Shown: piece by piece, positions 39,467 to 46,994 of the stretch | Position numbering within the stretch: position 1 is the first letter of the stretch | How the letters are laid out: the number at the start of each line of letters is the position of its first letter | Source: JAIRTY01 sp050257395 | GTDB lineage: Bacteria; Actinomycetota; Actinomycetes; Streptosporangiales; Streptosporangiaceae | Length of the DNA stretch: 53,580 bases | NCBI GenBank assembly: GCA_050257395.1 | Contig: JBLMWU010000306.1 | Location: forward strand, 1 to 53,580 | Reading direction: 5' to 3' | The notes under the pieces: generated by a model | The model's database searches: none | What the model was told of the DNA's origin: nothing | Seen by the model: only the letters and a program-made list of their open reading frames with translations | Program-made: the position numbers and the translations under genes

Positions 39467-42250
39467 TCATATCGGTTCGTGCCGGCGGAGCCGGTCGTCC
39501 AGTCCGGATGTGGCCGGTTCCGGCTCCACGCCCAGTTCATCCGCGAGTGCGCGAACGCAGGCCCGGTACTGGATCCGCGCCAGGTGCGGCTGGCCCTGTC
39601 TGCTGTAGCAGCGCATCAGCCGGCGGTGCGCGTCTTCACGGCAGGAGTCCTGCTCGATGATGCGCTGGCACAGGTTCGCGCAGGCAGCATACTGGCCGGC
39701 GCGGAAACGCAGTTCGCTGAGCCTTCCGAGCGTGTCGAGATGCGTGAGGCGCAGCCGATCGCGGATCGATGCGGCCCACTCTTCATACGGAGCGTCCGCG
39801 AGGAACTCGCCCCGGTAGAGCCCTGCCGCGGATTCGTATGCTTCCGCGGCCCGGTCGGACTCCCCGGCCTCCTCGAGCCGCCTGCCACGGCGCACGTGTT
39901 TGCCGAACTCGTCGACATCCAGCCAGAGGCCCACCGCGGGGTGGATCTGGTAGGCGCCCCGCGCGTACACGATCACTGGCGCATCCGTGACCGTCCGCAG
40001 CATCTGCCGCAGCCCGTGCAGCGCGACGTTCAGGTTGTTCCTGGATGCGCGCGGTGCCGACCCGGGCCAGAAGACCTCCATCAGCACCTCGCGCGGCGGC
40101 CACGGCTGTCGATGGGTGAGCAGGTAGCTGAACAGCGAACGCGCGCGTGCCCCGGACCAGTCGCCGACGGCAACATCGTCAACCGTGACATAGAAGGACC
40201 CGAGCAGATGAACAGCCAGTTCCGGCCCGGGCCGTCCCGCGCGCGGCGGGGCCATGACCGCAGGCAGATCCGCGGGAGCGGGCGCTGTCTCCGGGCAGTC
40301 CGCGCTGTCCGTGCGGGTGGTGTTGATGACCTGCCGGAGCGCGGCGAAGCCGGCAGCGACGCGATCGGCACGCGCCCTATCCGTTGGGCAGCTGTCGACG
40401 GCACGCCCAGCTGCGGAAAGCCCTCGGCGCAGGCGGGCGCAGTGCGCGGCAGGCCACGCTGGCGGTGCAGCGGCGGATGGGGAAGGGCCGTAGAGCTTCA
40501 GCGGCGCCGGTGTCTCCGACCAGCCGAGCCCGGAAGGGCTGATGTCACGCTGCCCGCGCATGCTGACGCTCGCCAGCAGTTCATTGAGCGTCTGGTGTTC
40601 CGCAGACCTGAGCGCCGCCTCAGCCTCACGATGCGATGCCTGGCCCCTTTGCAGCTCTTCCAGCTGCTGGCTGAGCTCCCCTGCTCTGCCTACCGGCCAT
40701 GTCTCCGCCCCGGCGTCTGCAGGCATGAGGGCGGCAGCCCGGCGAAACGACACCAGCGCGGTTTCTGTGTCGCCGCTGAGCAAGGCCACGCGCCCCTGCT
40801 GCCAGCTCGCCCACATCTGCGCCGCCGTCAGGTGCGCCCCGTCCGCGAGCGAGCTGGCGGCGCTCGCACGTGCCAGGGCCGTCGCCAGGTCGCCGGACTC
40901 GGCCGCAGCGGTGCTGGACGCCAGCAGGCTGCGGCATGCGCCTGCCACGTCATTTCGTGCCGAGAAGCGCGACGCCGCGCTGCTGAACGCGCGTTTGGCG
41001 AGCTTCGGTTTCCCGAGAGCTGCAGCGATGTCTGCGCGGTGGTACATGAGATCGGGGTACCGGCTGAACGCCTTTTCAGGCAGCTGGTTCAGCCAGCCAT
41101 CCAAGGTGGCCCACTGGCCAAGATCGATCAGCCTGCTCGCCGCCCCCTCGATTGTCTGTGCGGCGCACTCGTGGTCTCCGAGCTGGAGATACAAGGCAAC
41201 CGCCTGCTCATCCGCGCCGGCCGTCAGTAGCCGGTCCGCCACCCGGTGCAGCATGTCGCGGCCCGGAGCCGCGTACCTGCCGAGGGCCAGTTGCAGCGGG
41301 CGGCGCCAGCAGGGCCGGATGCGGGCCCACCCGTCTTCAAGCAACTGCAGCCACGGCCCGTCTGGGAGGGAAGCCCCGGCGACGGCGGCGGTGATGGCCG
41401 GGTGAGCATATTCAGTCCGCAGGGCCAGGCCGAGCCCGGTCCGCCCTTCGTCATCGGTGTGGCGTAGCAGTGTCGCGGCGATGCGGGCGAGCAGCCGCTC
41501 CCAGTTTCTGGCGTGCTTCAGCAGTGGCGCCACAGCGTCTTCGCCGGTTCTCGCGCACACCGCCTGCAGACCGGTGATCACCGTTTGCCTTCCGCCTATG
41601 ACCGTCAGCGCCCGGTCACACAGCCTGATATCCAGGTGCGGAGCGCACTCAGCCAGAACCTGGCCGGTGACAGCGTCCGGCACGCGCAGTTCCGGTTCGC
41701 GCAGCCGGACCCAGCCGCCGGGCGCGCCGGCCGCCGGGCTGCGGCGCGCGACCAGCACGCACGGCGCGACCGGCGCAAGCACGGGAAGGAGGTACCTGCT
41801 GGCCAGAGGAAAGGTTGCGCTGCGCGACCAGATGTCGTGCGGGTCTTCCATGATCAGCGCCCCGCGACCCGCCAGGCACCCCCTCAGCTCCCGGCCGAGG
41901 CGCGTAAACAGCGCAGGCCAGCCATACACAGGTCCGGGCTGGGCCTGCATCAGCCCGAGGCTCGCCTCTCCGGTATCAGGGCGAAACCGTCGCGCAGCGG
42001 TGATCACAGACAACAGGAAGCTGCCTGGGTCACGATCCTCCGGTCCCAGACGCAGCCATACGGGCCGCAGGCCCGTTTTCCTGAGGACGGCCGCAAGCTG
42101 CTCCGTCGGCAGGCACCCTTCCGGGTCTTCGAATACAGTGCTCTGGCCGCGTCCCATGTCCGCAAATACATTGCAGTCCGCCGCGGGATCACCTGCACGG
42201 GGAGCAAGCACCTTTGCCACGAACGGCATTTCTCCCCCAAGTGACACCAT
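39467..42250 (-). CDS. Large SARP/AfsR-type regulator with degenerate ATPase domain
   Basis: 927 residues. The N-terminal part resembles MalT/LuxR-type STAND ATPases (VWLRLGPEDRDPGSFLLSVI, Walker B-like GALIMEDPHD at about 130-138) but has no Walker A GxGKT before it. A helical TPR-like region covers about 340-540. The C-terminus is the SARP unit: winged-helix (VHLLGSFYVTVDD, FSYLLTHRQPWPPREVLMEV, NNLNVALHGLRQML) and BTAD (EEWAASIRDRLRLTHLDTLG, then YSRQGQPHLARIQYRACVRA). It lies between two paralogous genes with heptamer promoters and probably activates both. The start may instead be the ATG at 42229, which has GGGGGAG upstream. Confidence 0.82.
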   Translation of the reverse strand: MVSLGGEMPFVAKVLAPRAGDPAADCNVFADMGRGQSTVFEDPEGCLPTEQLAAVLRKTGLRPVWLRLGPEDRDPGSFLLSVITAARRFRPDTGEASLGLMQAQPGPVYGWPALFTRLGRELRGCLAGRGALIMEDPHDIWSRSATFPLASRYLLPVLAPVAPCVLVARRSPAAGAPGGWVRLREPELRVPDAVTGQVLAECAPHLDIRLCDRALTVIGGRQTVITGLQAVCARTGEDAVAPLLKHARNWERLLARIAATLLRHTDDEGRTGLGLALRTEYAHPAITAAVAGASLPDGPWLQLLEDGWARIRPCWRRPLQLALGRYAAPGRDMLHRVADRLLTAGADEQAVALYLQLGDHECAAQTIEGAASRLIDLGQWATLDGWLNQLPEKAFSRYPDLMYHRADIAAALGKPKLAKRAFSSAASRFSARNDVAGACRSLLASSTAAAESGDLATALARASAASSLADGAHLTAAQMWASWQQGRVALLSGDTETALVSFRRAAALMPADAGAETWPVGRAGELSQQLEELQRGQASHREAEAALRSAEHQTLNELLASVSMRGQRDISPSGLGWSETPAPLKLYGPSPSAAAPPAWPAAHCARLRRGLSAAGRAVDSCPTDRARADRVAAGFAALRQVINTTRTDSADCPETAPAPADLPAVMAPPRAGRPGPELAVHLLGSFYVTVDDVAVGDWSGARARSLFSYLLTHRQPWPPREVLMEVFWPGSAPRASRNNLNVALHGLRQMLRTVTDAPVIVYARGAYQIHPAVGLWLDVDEFGKHVRRGRRLEEAGESDRAAEAYESAAGLYRGEFLADAPYEEWAASIRDRLRLTHLDTLGRLSELRFRAGQYAACANLCQRIIEQDSCREDAHRRLMRCYSRQGQPHLARIQYRACVRALADELGVEPEPATSGLDDRLRRHEPI

Positions 42251-42298
42251 ACTCAGGCAGCACTCAAGTCACGCAGGCCTATCAGGAGGTGCAATCCT

Positions 42299-42421
42299 AT
42301 GGCACGGACAAGGCCACTAAACGCCCAGAGCCCAGAGCCCATCAAAGGTCCATTGGGCAGTAGCTGGGGCCGAAAGTCCACTGGGTTGCCGGCGGGTAGG
42401 AAGACGGAAAGGCCAGCGTGA
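42299..42421 (+). CDS. Possible 40-residue basic peptide
   Basis: ATG at 42299 follows a perfect AGGAGGT (42285-42291) at suitable distance and opens 40 codons ending TGA 42419-42421; the product has about nine Arg/Lys and several Pro. It is antisense to the SARP upstream region and overlaps the possible regulatory box at 42366. No homology can be judged. It may be chance. Confidence 0.3.
   Translation: MARTRPLNAQSPEPIKGPLGSSWGRKSTGLPAGRKTERPA
42366..42380. promoter_or_regulatory. Possible DosR/OsdR-like box upstream of the SARP gene
   Basis: GGGGCCGAAAGTCCA shares the 11-mer GCCGAAAGTCC with the box at 31057-31071, upstream of POR-Nfn. It lies about 115-130 bp upstream of the SARP start; a weaker look-alike (AAAGGTCCATTGGGC) is about 22 bp nearer. 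By eye only. Confidence 0.3.
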
Positions 42422-42538
42422 CCCGTGCGTTAGAACGTCGCTGATGTGAAAGGTGAGGTTAGATTGCCGCTGCATATAGGCTATAGCCGCGGCTACCGGC
42501 CCAGAGGTCCTACGGTGCGAATTGCCGGCTGAGCAACA

Positions 42539-42850
42539 TCACGCAGGCGTGCCATCCCAATCGATGCCGTGCCCGCGAAGCCACTCCCGCTCGTCGCTGC
42601 GCACGTCCTCCGGTGCCAGCGGGATGATCGCCGCGTTGCCCACCCGCAATCCGCCTTTTCCGCCGACGTGAACGGCGCTCTCGTCACCGTGCTCGAGCAC
42701 CAGCCTCTCGTAGTGAGGCGGCCCCCCCAATAGCATTCGCCGGCCACAACCTGGGCAGATCCACATGTCGGCGCCAGTGTCCGTGCGGCTGCTCAGAACC
42801 ATCTGGTGTCTCTCTGGCACCGTCGTGTCACCCACCTGATCTCTTGGCAT
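42539..42850 (-). CDS. Small protein with a CPGCGRR zinc-knuckle-like motif
   Basis: 103 residues from the ATG at 42850 (GGAG close upstream). The motif WICPGCGRRMLLGG near residue 31 has a single CxxC, followed by HYERLVLEHGDESAVHVGGK and a C-terminal EDVRSDEREWLRGHGIDW. One CxxC would need a partner molecule to hold zinc. No known function. A 10-bp palindrome (GGCTATAGCC, 42479-42488) lies 50 bp beyond its stop. Confidence 0.6.
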   Translation of the reverse strand: MPRDQVGDTTVPERHQMVLSSRTDTGADMWICPGCGRRMLLGGPPHYERLVLEHGDESAVHVGGKGGLRVGNAAIIPLAPEDVRSDEREWLRGHGIDWDGTPA

Positions 42851-43029
42851 ATTCTCCGCAGGCTACCCGCAGAACCACCCCGAGCGGGCATACCTCCGGA
42901 AGGGCCGGCCTGGGCGAGCCGTGCTTTAAGCTGCTGCGGGCCAAGGCCAGGGCCCCGGCGAACTCGTTTAACAGTTCATGATCGTCCGCAAGGGCCAGTT
43001 GGGCCGGCGGCGTGATGACGGGCGGCGGC

Positions 43030-43082
43030 GAATGCTGGCGCAGCCGCGCATCAGACCCGGCGCTCGCCAGTCGCCAGCATTC
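43030..43082. repeat. Inverted repeat upstream of the SARP-type promoter
   Basis: GAATGCTGGCG (43030-43040) and CGCCAGCATTC (43072-43082) are perfect 11-bp inverted copies, 31 bp apart. It lies 35 bp upstream of the first heptamer of the promoter at 43117. It could be a terminator protecting that promoter or a binding site. The rest of the 345-bp gap 42851-43195 has no gene. Confidence 0.55.
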
Positions 43083-43116
43083 TGAGATCTCCGCTTAGCC
43101 CGGGCCGGCCGGGTTC

Positions 43117-43159
43117 CTAAGCGTAATTTAAGCGTTCGATAAGCGCGGCGAGGTAACTA
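43117..43159 (+). promoter_or_regulatory. SARP-type promoter: three heptamers plus -10
   Basis: CTAAGCG (43117-43123), TTAAGCG (43128-43134) and ATAAGCG (43139-43145) repeat at exact 11-bp steps. Eight bp later is TAACTA (43154-43159), a good -10. Apart from orientation it is the same layout as at 39353-39395. It drives the gene at 43196. Confidence 0.82.
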
Positions 43160-43195
43160 TGAGTCAAGAGACCGGAACGCTGATAGGAGCATGTC

Positions 43196-43639
43196 ATGCA
43201 TGCTGGACAACCTGAATACCCAAACGACCCGTCGATCAGGTCAGGCGACCATTTGAAGGTCCTCGAGACGGGAACCAGGACTAGCCGAATCATTGAGTTC
43301 GACAGGGACTTCGACGTCGCCATGAGCTTCACGTTCGACGGAACGATGGCGGAGGGGCTCGTGGAGATCCCCCTCCAGTTCACGATCAAGTACTACTACG
43401 ACGGCCTGGGCGGTACCGGCGGTGGCACGCTCGGCTCCGTCACAGGCAACACCCAGAAGCTGCAGTTCCACTACGACGACGCGTCACCTGCCGGGTCCGA
43501 AACGAAGCTCCACGTCCCTGCTCAGACGCTCGCGGTTGGGGAGTACCGGCTGAGCGCCGTCGTTGACTTCACCGCCAGTGGCGCTGACCAGCAGATGTAC
43601 GCCTTCACCGACGGCCCAGTCATCGAGATCGTCTCCTGA
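43196..43639 (+). CDS. Unknown small protein B of the SARP locus (paralogue of 38843-39328)
   Basis: 147 residues, ATG with TAGGAG upstream. Acidic and beta-rich: RIIEFDRDFDVAMSFTFDG, FTIKYYYDGLGG, KLQFHYDD, KLHVPAQTLAVGEYRLSAVV, ending YAFTDGPVIEIV. No signal peptide, no Cys. The ending mirrors protein A (Y-x-EGPIIKV). Expression is predicted to depend on the SARP regulator through the triple-heptamer promoter. Function unknown. Confidence 0.72.
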   Translation: MHAGQPEYPNDPSIRSGDHLKVLETGTRTSRIIEFDRDFDVAMSFTFDGTMAEGLVEIPLQFTIKYYYDGLGGTGGGTLGSVTGNTQKLQFHYDDASPAGSETKLHVPAQTLAVGEYRLSAVVDFTASGADQQMYAFTDGPVIEIVS

Positions 43640-43774
43640 AAGGGTTACGGGAAGCAGTGGCGGCTCCGCGGTTTGGCGGAGCCGCCCCGGGTCGCATTCT
43701 GATGGCGATCGGCAACCCGGCTGATCTGGAGCTGAACCTGGTCCGCACAGGCGATTTCGCTGGTGCTTTCGCGG

Positions 43775-43846
43775 TGCCCCCGGCAGGATTCGAACCTGCG
43801 CACACGGCTCCGGAGGCCGTTGCTCTATCCCCTGAGCTACGGGGGC
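43775..43846 (-). tRNA. tRNA-Arg (anticodon CCG)
   Basis: Read on the minus strand, the 72-nt cloverleaf has acceptor stem GCCCCCG/CGGGGGC, a D arm GCTC/GAGC, anticodon stem ACGGC/GCCGT with loop CTCCGGA (anticodon CCG, reading CGG), T arm GCAGG/CCTGC with loop TTCGAAT, and discriminator A. It is followed on the same strand by CC but the CCA is not fully encoded. Confidence 0.95.
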
Positions 43847-43988
43847 TTCAGGACGGAGCAAACCTTACCAGCCTCCGGGGGCCCGCCAGTCCACCCGCGA
43901 CCGCCCGGAACCCGCCACCGGGCCGGCGCCACACCCGCGTGCGCCAAGTGGTTACGGAAAGCGCCCGCGAGACGCTACCCTCGCGCCC

Positions 43989-44393
43989 GTGGCCCAGGGA
44001 CTCGGACGCGTGCTGGTGGTGGACGACGATGAGGTGATCCGCCAGCTCATCGCGGTCAACCTCACCCTCGAGGGCTTCGACGTGGCCACGGCCGTCGACG
44101 GCCAGGACTGCCTCGACAAGGTGAACGCGATCGACCCCGACGTGATCACCCTGGACGTGATGATGCCGCGGCTGGACGGCTGGGTGACCGCCAGCCAGCT
44201 GCGCCGCAATCCTGACACCAGCGACATCAAAGTGGTGTTGATCACAGCCCGCGCCCAGGAGGACGACAAGTCGCGGGGGCGGGAGATCGGCGTGGACGCC
44301 TACCTGACCAAGCCGTTCGACCCGGCGGAGATGATCCGGGTTGTGCGCGAGCTGGCCGGGCACCCGCCGGACAACGGCGAGTCCGCCGATTAG
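43989..44393 (+). CDS. Stand-alone response-regulator receiver protein
   Basis: 134 residues from GTG, a single REC domain: acidic pocket VLVVDDDEV (Asp12-Asp14), phosphorylation Asp56 in TLDVMMP, Thr/Ala in LITARAQ, and Lys108 in YLTKPFD. No output domain, so it acts by protein contact. In actinobacteria a gene like this often precedes the lysA locus. Its stop is 3 bp before the NrtL start. Confidence 0.88.
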   Translation: MAQGLGRVLVVDDDEVIRQLIAVNLTLEGFDVATAVDGQDCLDKVNAIDPDVITLDVMMPRLDGWVTASQLRRNPDTSDIKVVLITARAQEDDKSRGREIGVDAYLTKPFDPAEMIRVVRELAGHPPDNGESAD

Positions 44394-44396
44394 GGC

Positions 44397-45476
44397 GTGA
44401 TCACCGGCGACCTGGACCGGGTGCTCGCGACGGAGGTCAGCTCCGCGGGGACCTGGCGCCCTGGGCCGCCCGGCAGCGGCCCCGCCACCTTCGCCAGCAG
44501 CGCCGCCTTCCTGCTCGCCCGCAGCCAGGGCGGCGGGCCAGCCCGCATCGCCGCCGCCCTCGCCGCCCGGCTGACCCCGCTGGACTGGGTCGATGCCGCC
44601 ACCGTGACCGGCGGCGGCTACCTGACCGTGACCGTCACCGCCGCCGCCCTGGCCCGCCTCGCCGTCCGCATCACCGAAGCCGGCCCCGCCTGCGCCCGCA
44701 GCGACGCGCTCCGCGGCGTCAGCCTCACCGCCCCGCCCGCCCCGGACCTGGCCGCCGCCCGCGGCTGGCCCCAGGCCAGGGACGAGCTCGCCCGCCACCT
44801 CACCGGCCGCCTGGCGGAAACCGCTGGCGCCGCCGTGACCTGGCTTGATGATCGTGAACGAAGCGCCACACCCCGGCCACTCCCTGCCAGCGGGCCCGGC
44901 CCGGTGGCGGAGGCGATCGGGTACGCGGGTGCCGACGCCGTCCGGTTCGCCCTGTGCCGCCTCCCGCCGGGCGGCCGCCCCCGGCTGGACCCGCGGGCCG
45001 TCGCAACCCATCAGCTGGGCAATCCCGCCTATGCTGTTCGGTACGCGCATGCGCACGCCGCTTCCACCCTGCGGCAGGCCGCTGACCTCGGCCTGCACCG
45101 GGGGGAGGCGGCGGGGTTCCAGCCGCGGCTGCTCGGCCACCCCAGCGAGCAGGAGCTGGCCGGTGCCATGGCCTGGCTCCCCGAACGGGTGGCCGGGGCG
45201 GCGCGGCGCGGTCAGCCGGACGTCCTGGCCCGCTACCTGGACGACCTGGCCGGGGCCTACCTGACCTGCCAGGAACGCTGCCCGGCAGTGCGGCCGGGCA
45301 TGACAGCAGAACCAGGCGCGGCAGGGCAGGCCGGCCCGGCAACGGCGCCGGGCGCGGCGGGCAGACCCACCGCGGGCGGGGTCACAGCAGCGCGGCTGTG
45401 GCTGGTGGCGGCCGCGCGGACCACGCTGGCAGCGGGCCTGGGCCTGCTGGGCGTGAACGCGCCGGACCGGCTCTAA
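44397..45476 (+). CDS. nrtL: ArgS-related anticodon-binding protein (NrtL-like)
   Basis: 359 residues from GTG. The C-terminal half is the ArgRS insertion/DALR region (GYAGADAVRFALCRLPPGG, LGNPAYAVRYAHAHAASTLR), and the N-terminal part resembles the ArgRS N-terminal domain (ASSAAFLLARSQGGGPARIA). The catalytic core with HIGH and KMSKS is missing, so it cannot charge tRNA. It lies where argS sits in many actinobacteria, before lysA, and next to a tRNA-Arg gene. The role is unknown; RNA binding is likely. Confidence 0.8.
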   Translation: MITGDLDRVLATEVSSAGTWRPGPPGSGPATFASSAAFLLARSQGGGPARIAAALAARLTPLDWVDAATVTGGGYLTVTVTAAALARLAVRITEAGPACARSDALRGVSLTAPPAPDLAAARGWPQARDELARHLTGRLAETAGAAVTWLDDRERSATPRPLPASGPGPVAEAIGYAGADAVRFALCRLPPGGRPRLDPRAVATHQLGNPAYAVRYAHAHAASTLRQAADLGLHRGEAAGFQPRLLGHPSEQELAGAMAWLPERVAGAARRGQPDVLARYLDDLAGAYLTCQERCPAVRPGMTAEPGAAGQAGPATAPGAAGRPTAGGVTAARLWLVAAARTTLAAGLGLLGVNAPDRL

Positions 45477-45507
45477 GCTCTCAGATCGATCAGCAGGGAA
45501 GAACACG

Positions 45508-46944
45508 ATGAGCGGATTCGCCCACCCGGCCGGGCCGCGCCACGCCGACGTGCTGCCGCCGGCCCAGCCGCCGCCACCCCCCGCCGACCTGGGCGCGCTC
45601 GACCCGGCGATCTGGCCGCGCGGCGCGCGGCGGGCCGGCGGCGTGCTCACCCTGGCCGGGCTGGACGTGCGCGACCTGGCGGAGCAGTACGGCACGCCGG
45701 TCTTCGTGGTGGACGAGGACGACTTCCGCAGCCGCTGCCGCGACTTCCGGGACGCGTTCGGCGAGCAGGCCCGGGTGTTCTACGCCGCCAAGGCCTTCTG
45801 CAGCCGGGGGGTCCTGCGCTGGGTCGCCGATGAGGGCCTGGGCGTGGACGTCTGCACCGGCGGCGAGCTGGAAGTGGCGCTGGCCGCCGGGGTCCCGCCG
45901 GAGATGATCACCTTCCACGGCAACAACAAGCTCCCGGCCGAGCTGGACCGGGCCGTCGAGGCGGGCGTCGGGCACATCGTGGCGGACTCCTTCGAGGAGA
46001 TCGCCCGCCTCGCCTACCTCACCGAAGACGAAAAGGGCCGCCCCAGGGCTCCTCGTTCCGCCGAATCGGCATCCGGCCCGGTCCGGCGGCCACGCGTGCT
46101 GGTCCGGGTCACCACCGGCGTCGAGGCGCACACCCACGAGTTCGTCGCCACCGCCCACGACGACCAGAAGTTCGGCTTCTCGCTGTCCTCCGGCGCGGCT
46201 GACGAGGCGGTCCGGCGGGTGCTCGCCGCGCCCGGCCTGGACCTGGCCGGGCTGCACTCCCACATCGGGTCGCAGATCTACGACACCGCGGGCTTCGAGG
46301 TGGCCGCCCACCGGGTGATCGGCCTGGCCGTGCGGGTCCGCGACGAGCACGGGGTGGAGATCGCCGAGCTGAACCTCGGCGGCGGGTTCGGCATCGCGTA
46401 CGTGGCCGGCGACGACCCGGCCGACGTCAAGGTCATCGCGCAGAACCTGCAGGAGATCCTGCGCTCCCAGTGCCGCGCCGCGGGCCTGCCGATGCCCCGC
46501 CTCACCGTCGAGCCGGGCCGCGCCATCGCCGGGCCCGGCACCGTTACGCTGTATGAGGTCGGAACGGTCAAGGACGTGGACGGGCTGCGCACCTACGTCA
46601 GCGTGGACGGCGGGATGAGCGACAATATCCGCACCGCGCTGTACGGCGCCGAGTACACCTGCGTGCTCGCGTCGCGCGAATCGTCCGCGCCGCCCATGCT
46701 GTCGCGGCTGGTCGGCAGGCATTGCGAGAGCGGGGACATCGTGGTCCGGGACACCTACCTGCCGGCTGACCTGGCACCGGGCGACCTGGTCGCGGTGGCC
46801 GCCACCGGCGCGTACTGCCGTTCGATGGCCAGCAACTACAACCATGTGCCCCGGCCGCCGGTGGTGGCGGTGGCCGGCGGCTCCGCCCGGGTCCTGGTGC
46901 GCCGGGAGACCACCGCGGACCTGCTGGCGCTGGACGAGGGATGA
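45508..46944 (+). CDS. lysA: Diaminopimelate decarboxylase
   Basis: 478 residues. PLP-binding Lys95 in VFYAAKAFCS, HSHIGSQIYD, LNLGGGFGIAY, EPGRAIAGPG, VDGGMSDN and CESGDIV are all family signatures of fold-III decarboxylases. It makes lysine from meso-diaminopimelate. An extra 20-residue Arg/Ser/Pro-rich segment (around 180-200) breaks the barrel between two conserved strands. The stop overlaps a mini-ORF start (ATGA), and hom follows 37 bp later. Confidence 0.95.
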   Translation: MSGFAHPAGPRHADVLPPAQPPPPPADLGALDPAIWPRGARRAGGVLTLAGLDVRDLAEQYGTPVFVVDEDDFRSRCRDFRDAFGEQARVFYAAKAFCSRGVLRWVADEGLGVDVCTGGELEVALAAGVPPEMITFHGNNKLPAELDRAVEAGVGHIVADSFEEIARLAYLTEDEKGRPRAPRSAESASGPVRRPRVLVRVTTGVEAHTHEFVATAHDDQKFGFSLSSGAADEAVRRVLAAPGLDLAGLHSHIGSQIYDTAGFEVAAHRVIGLAVRVRDEHGVEIAELNLGGGFGIAYVAGDDPADVKVIAQNLQEILRSQCRAAGLPMPRLTVEPGRAIAGPGTVTLYEVGTVKDVDGLRTYVSVDGGMSDNIRTALYGAEYTCVLASRESSAPPMLSRLVGRHCESGDIVVRDTYLPADLAPGDLVAVAATGAYCRSMASNYNHVPRPPVVAVAGGSARVLVRRETTADLLALDEG

Positions 46945-46994
46945 CCGTGGCGGACGGCGCGGGGCGAGGGGAGCGGCCGGGGTGCGCGCGATGA
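46941..46994 (+). CDS. Mini-cistron bridging lysA and hom
   Basis: ATG at 46941 shares ATGA with the lysA stop; 17 codons later its TGA (46992-46994) shares ATGA with the in-frame hom ATG at 46991. No ribosome-binding site of its own is needed in such an arrangement. It could carry ribosomes from lysA to hom (translational coupling), or it may be fortuitous. Confidence 0.35.
   Translation: MTVADGAGRGERPGCAR

Noticed and set aside
43741..43860. ORFs across the tRNA-Arg gene
   Set aside because: The segment is a complete tRNA cloverleaf on the minus strand; the ORFs are accidental.
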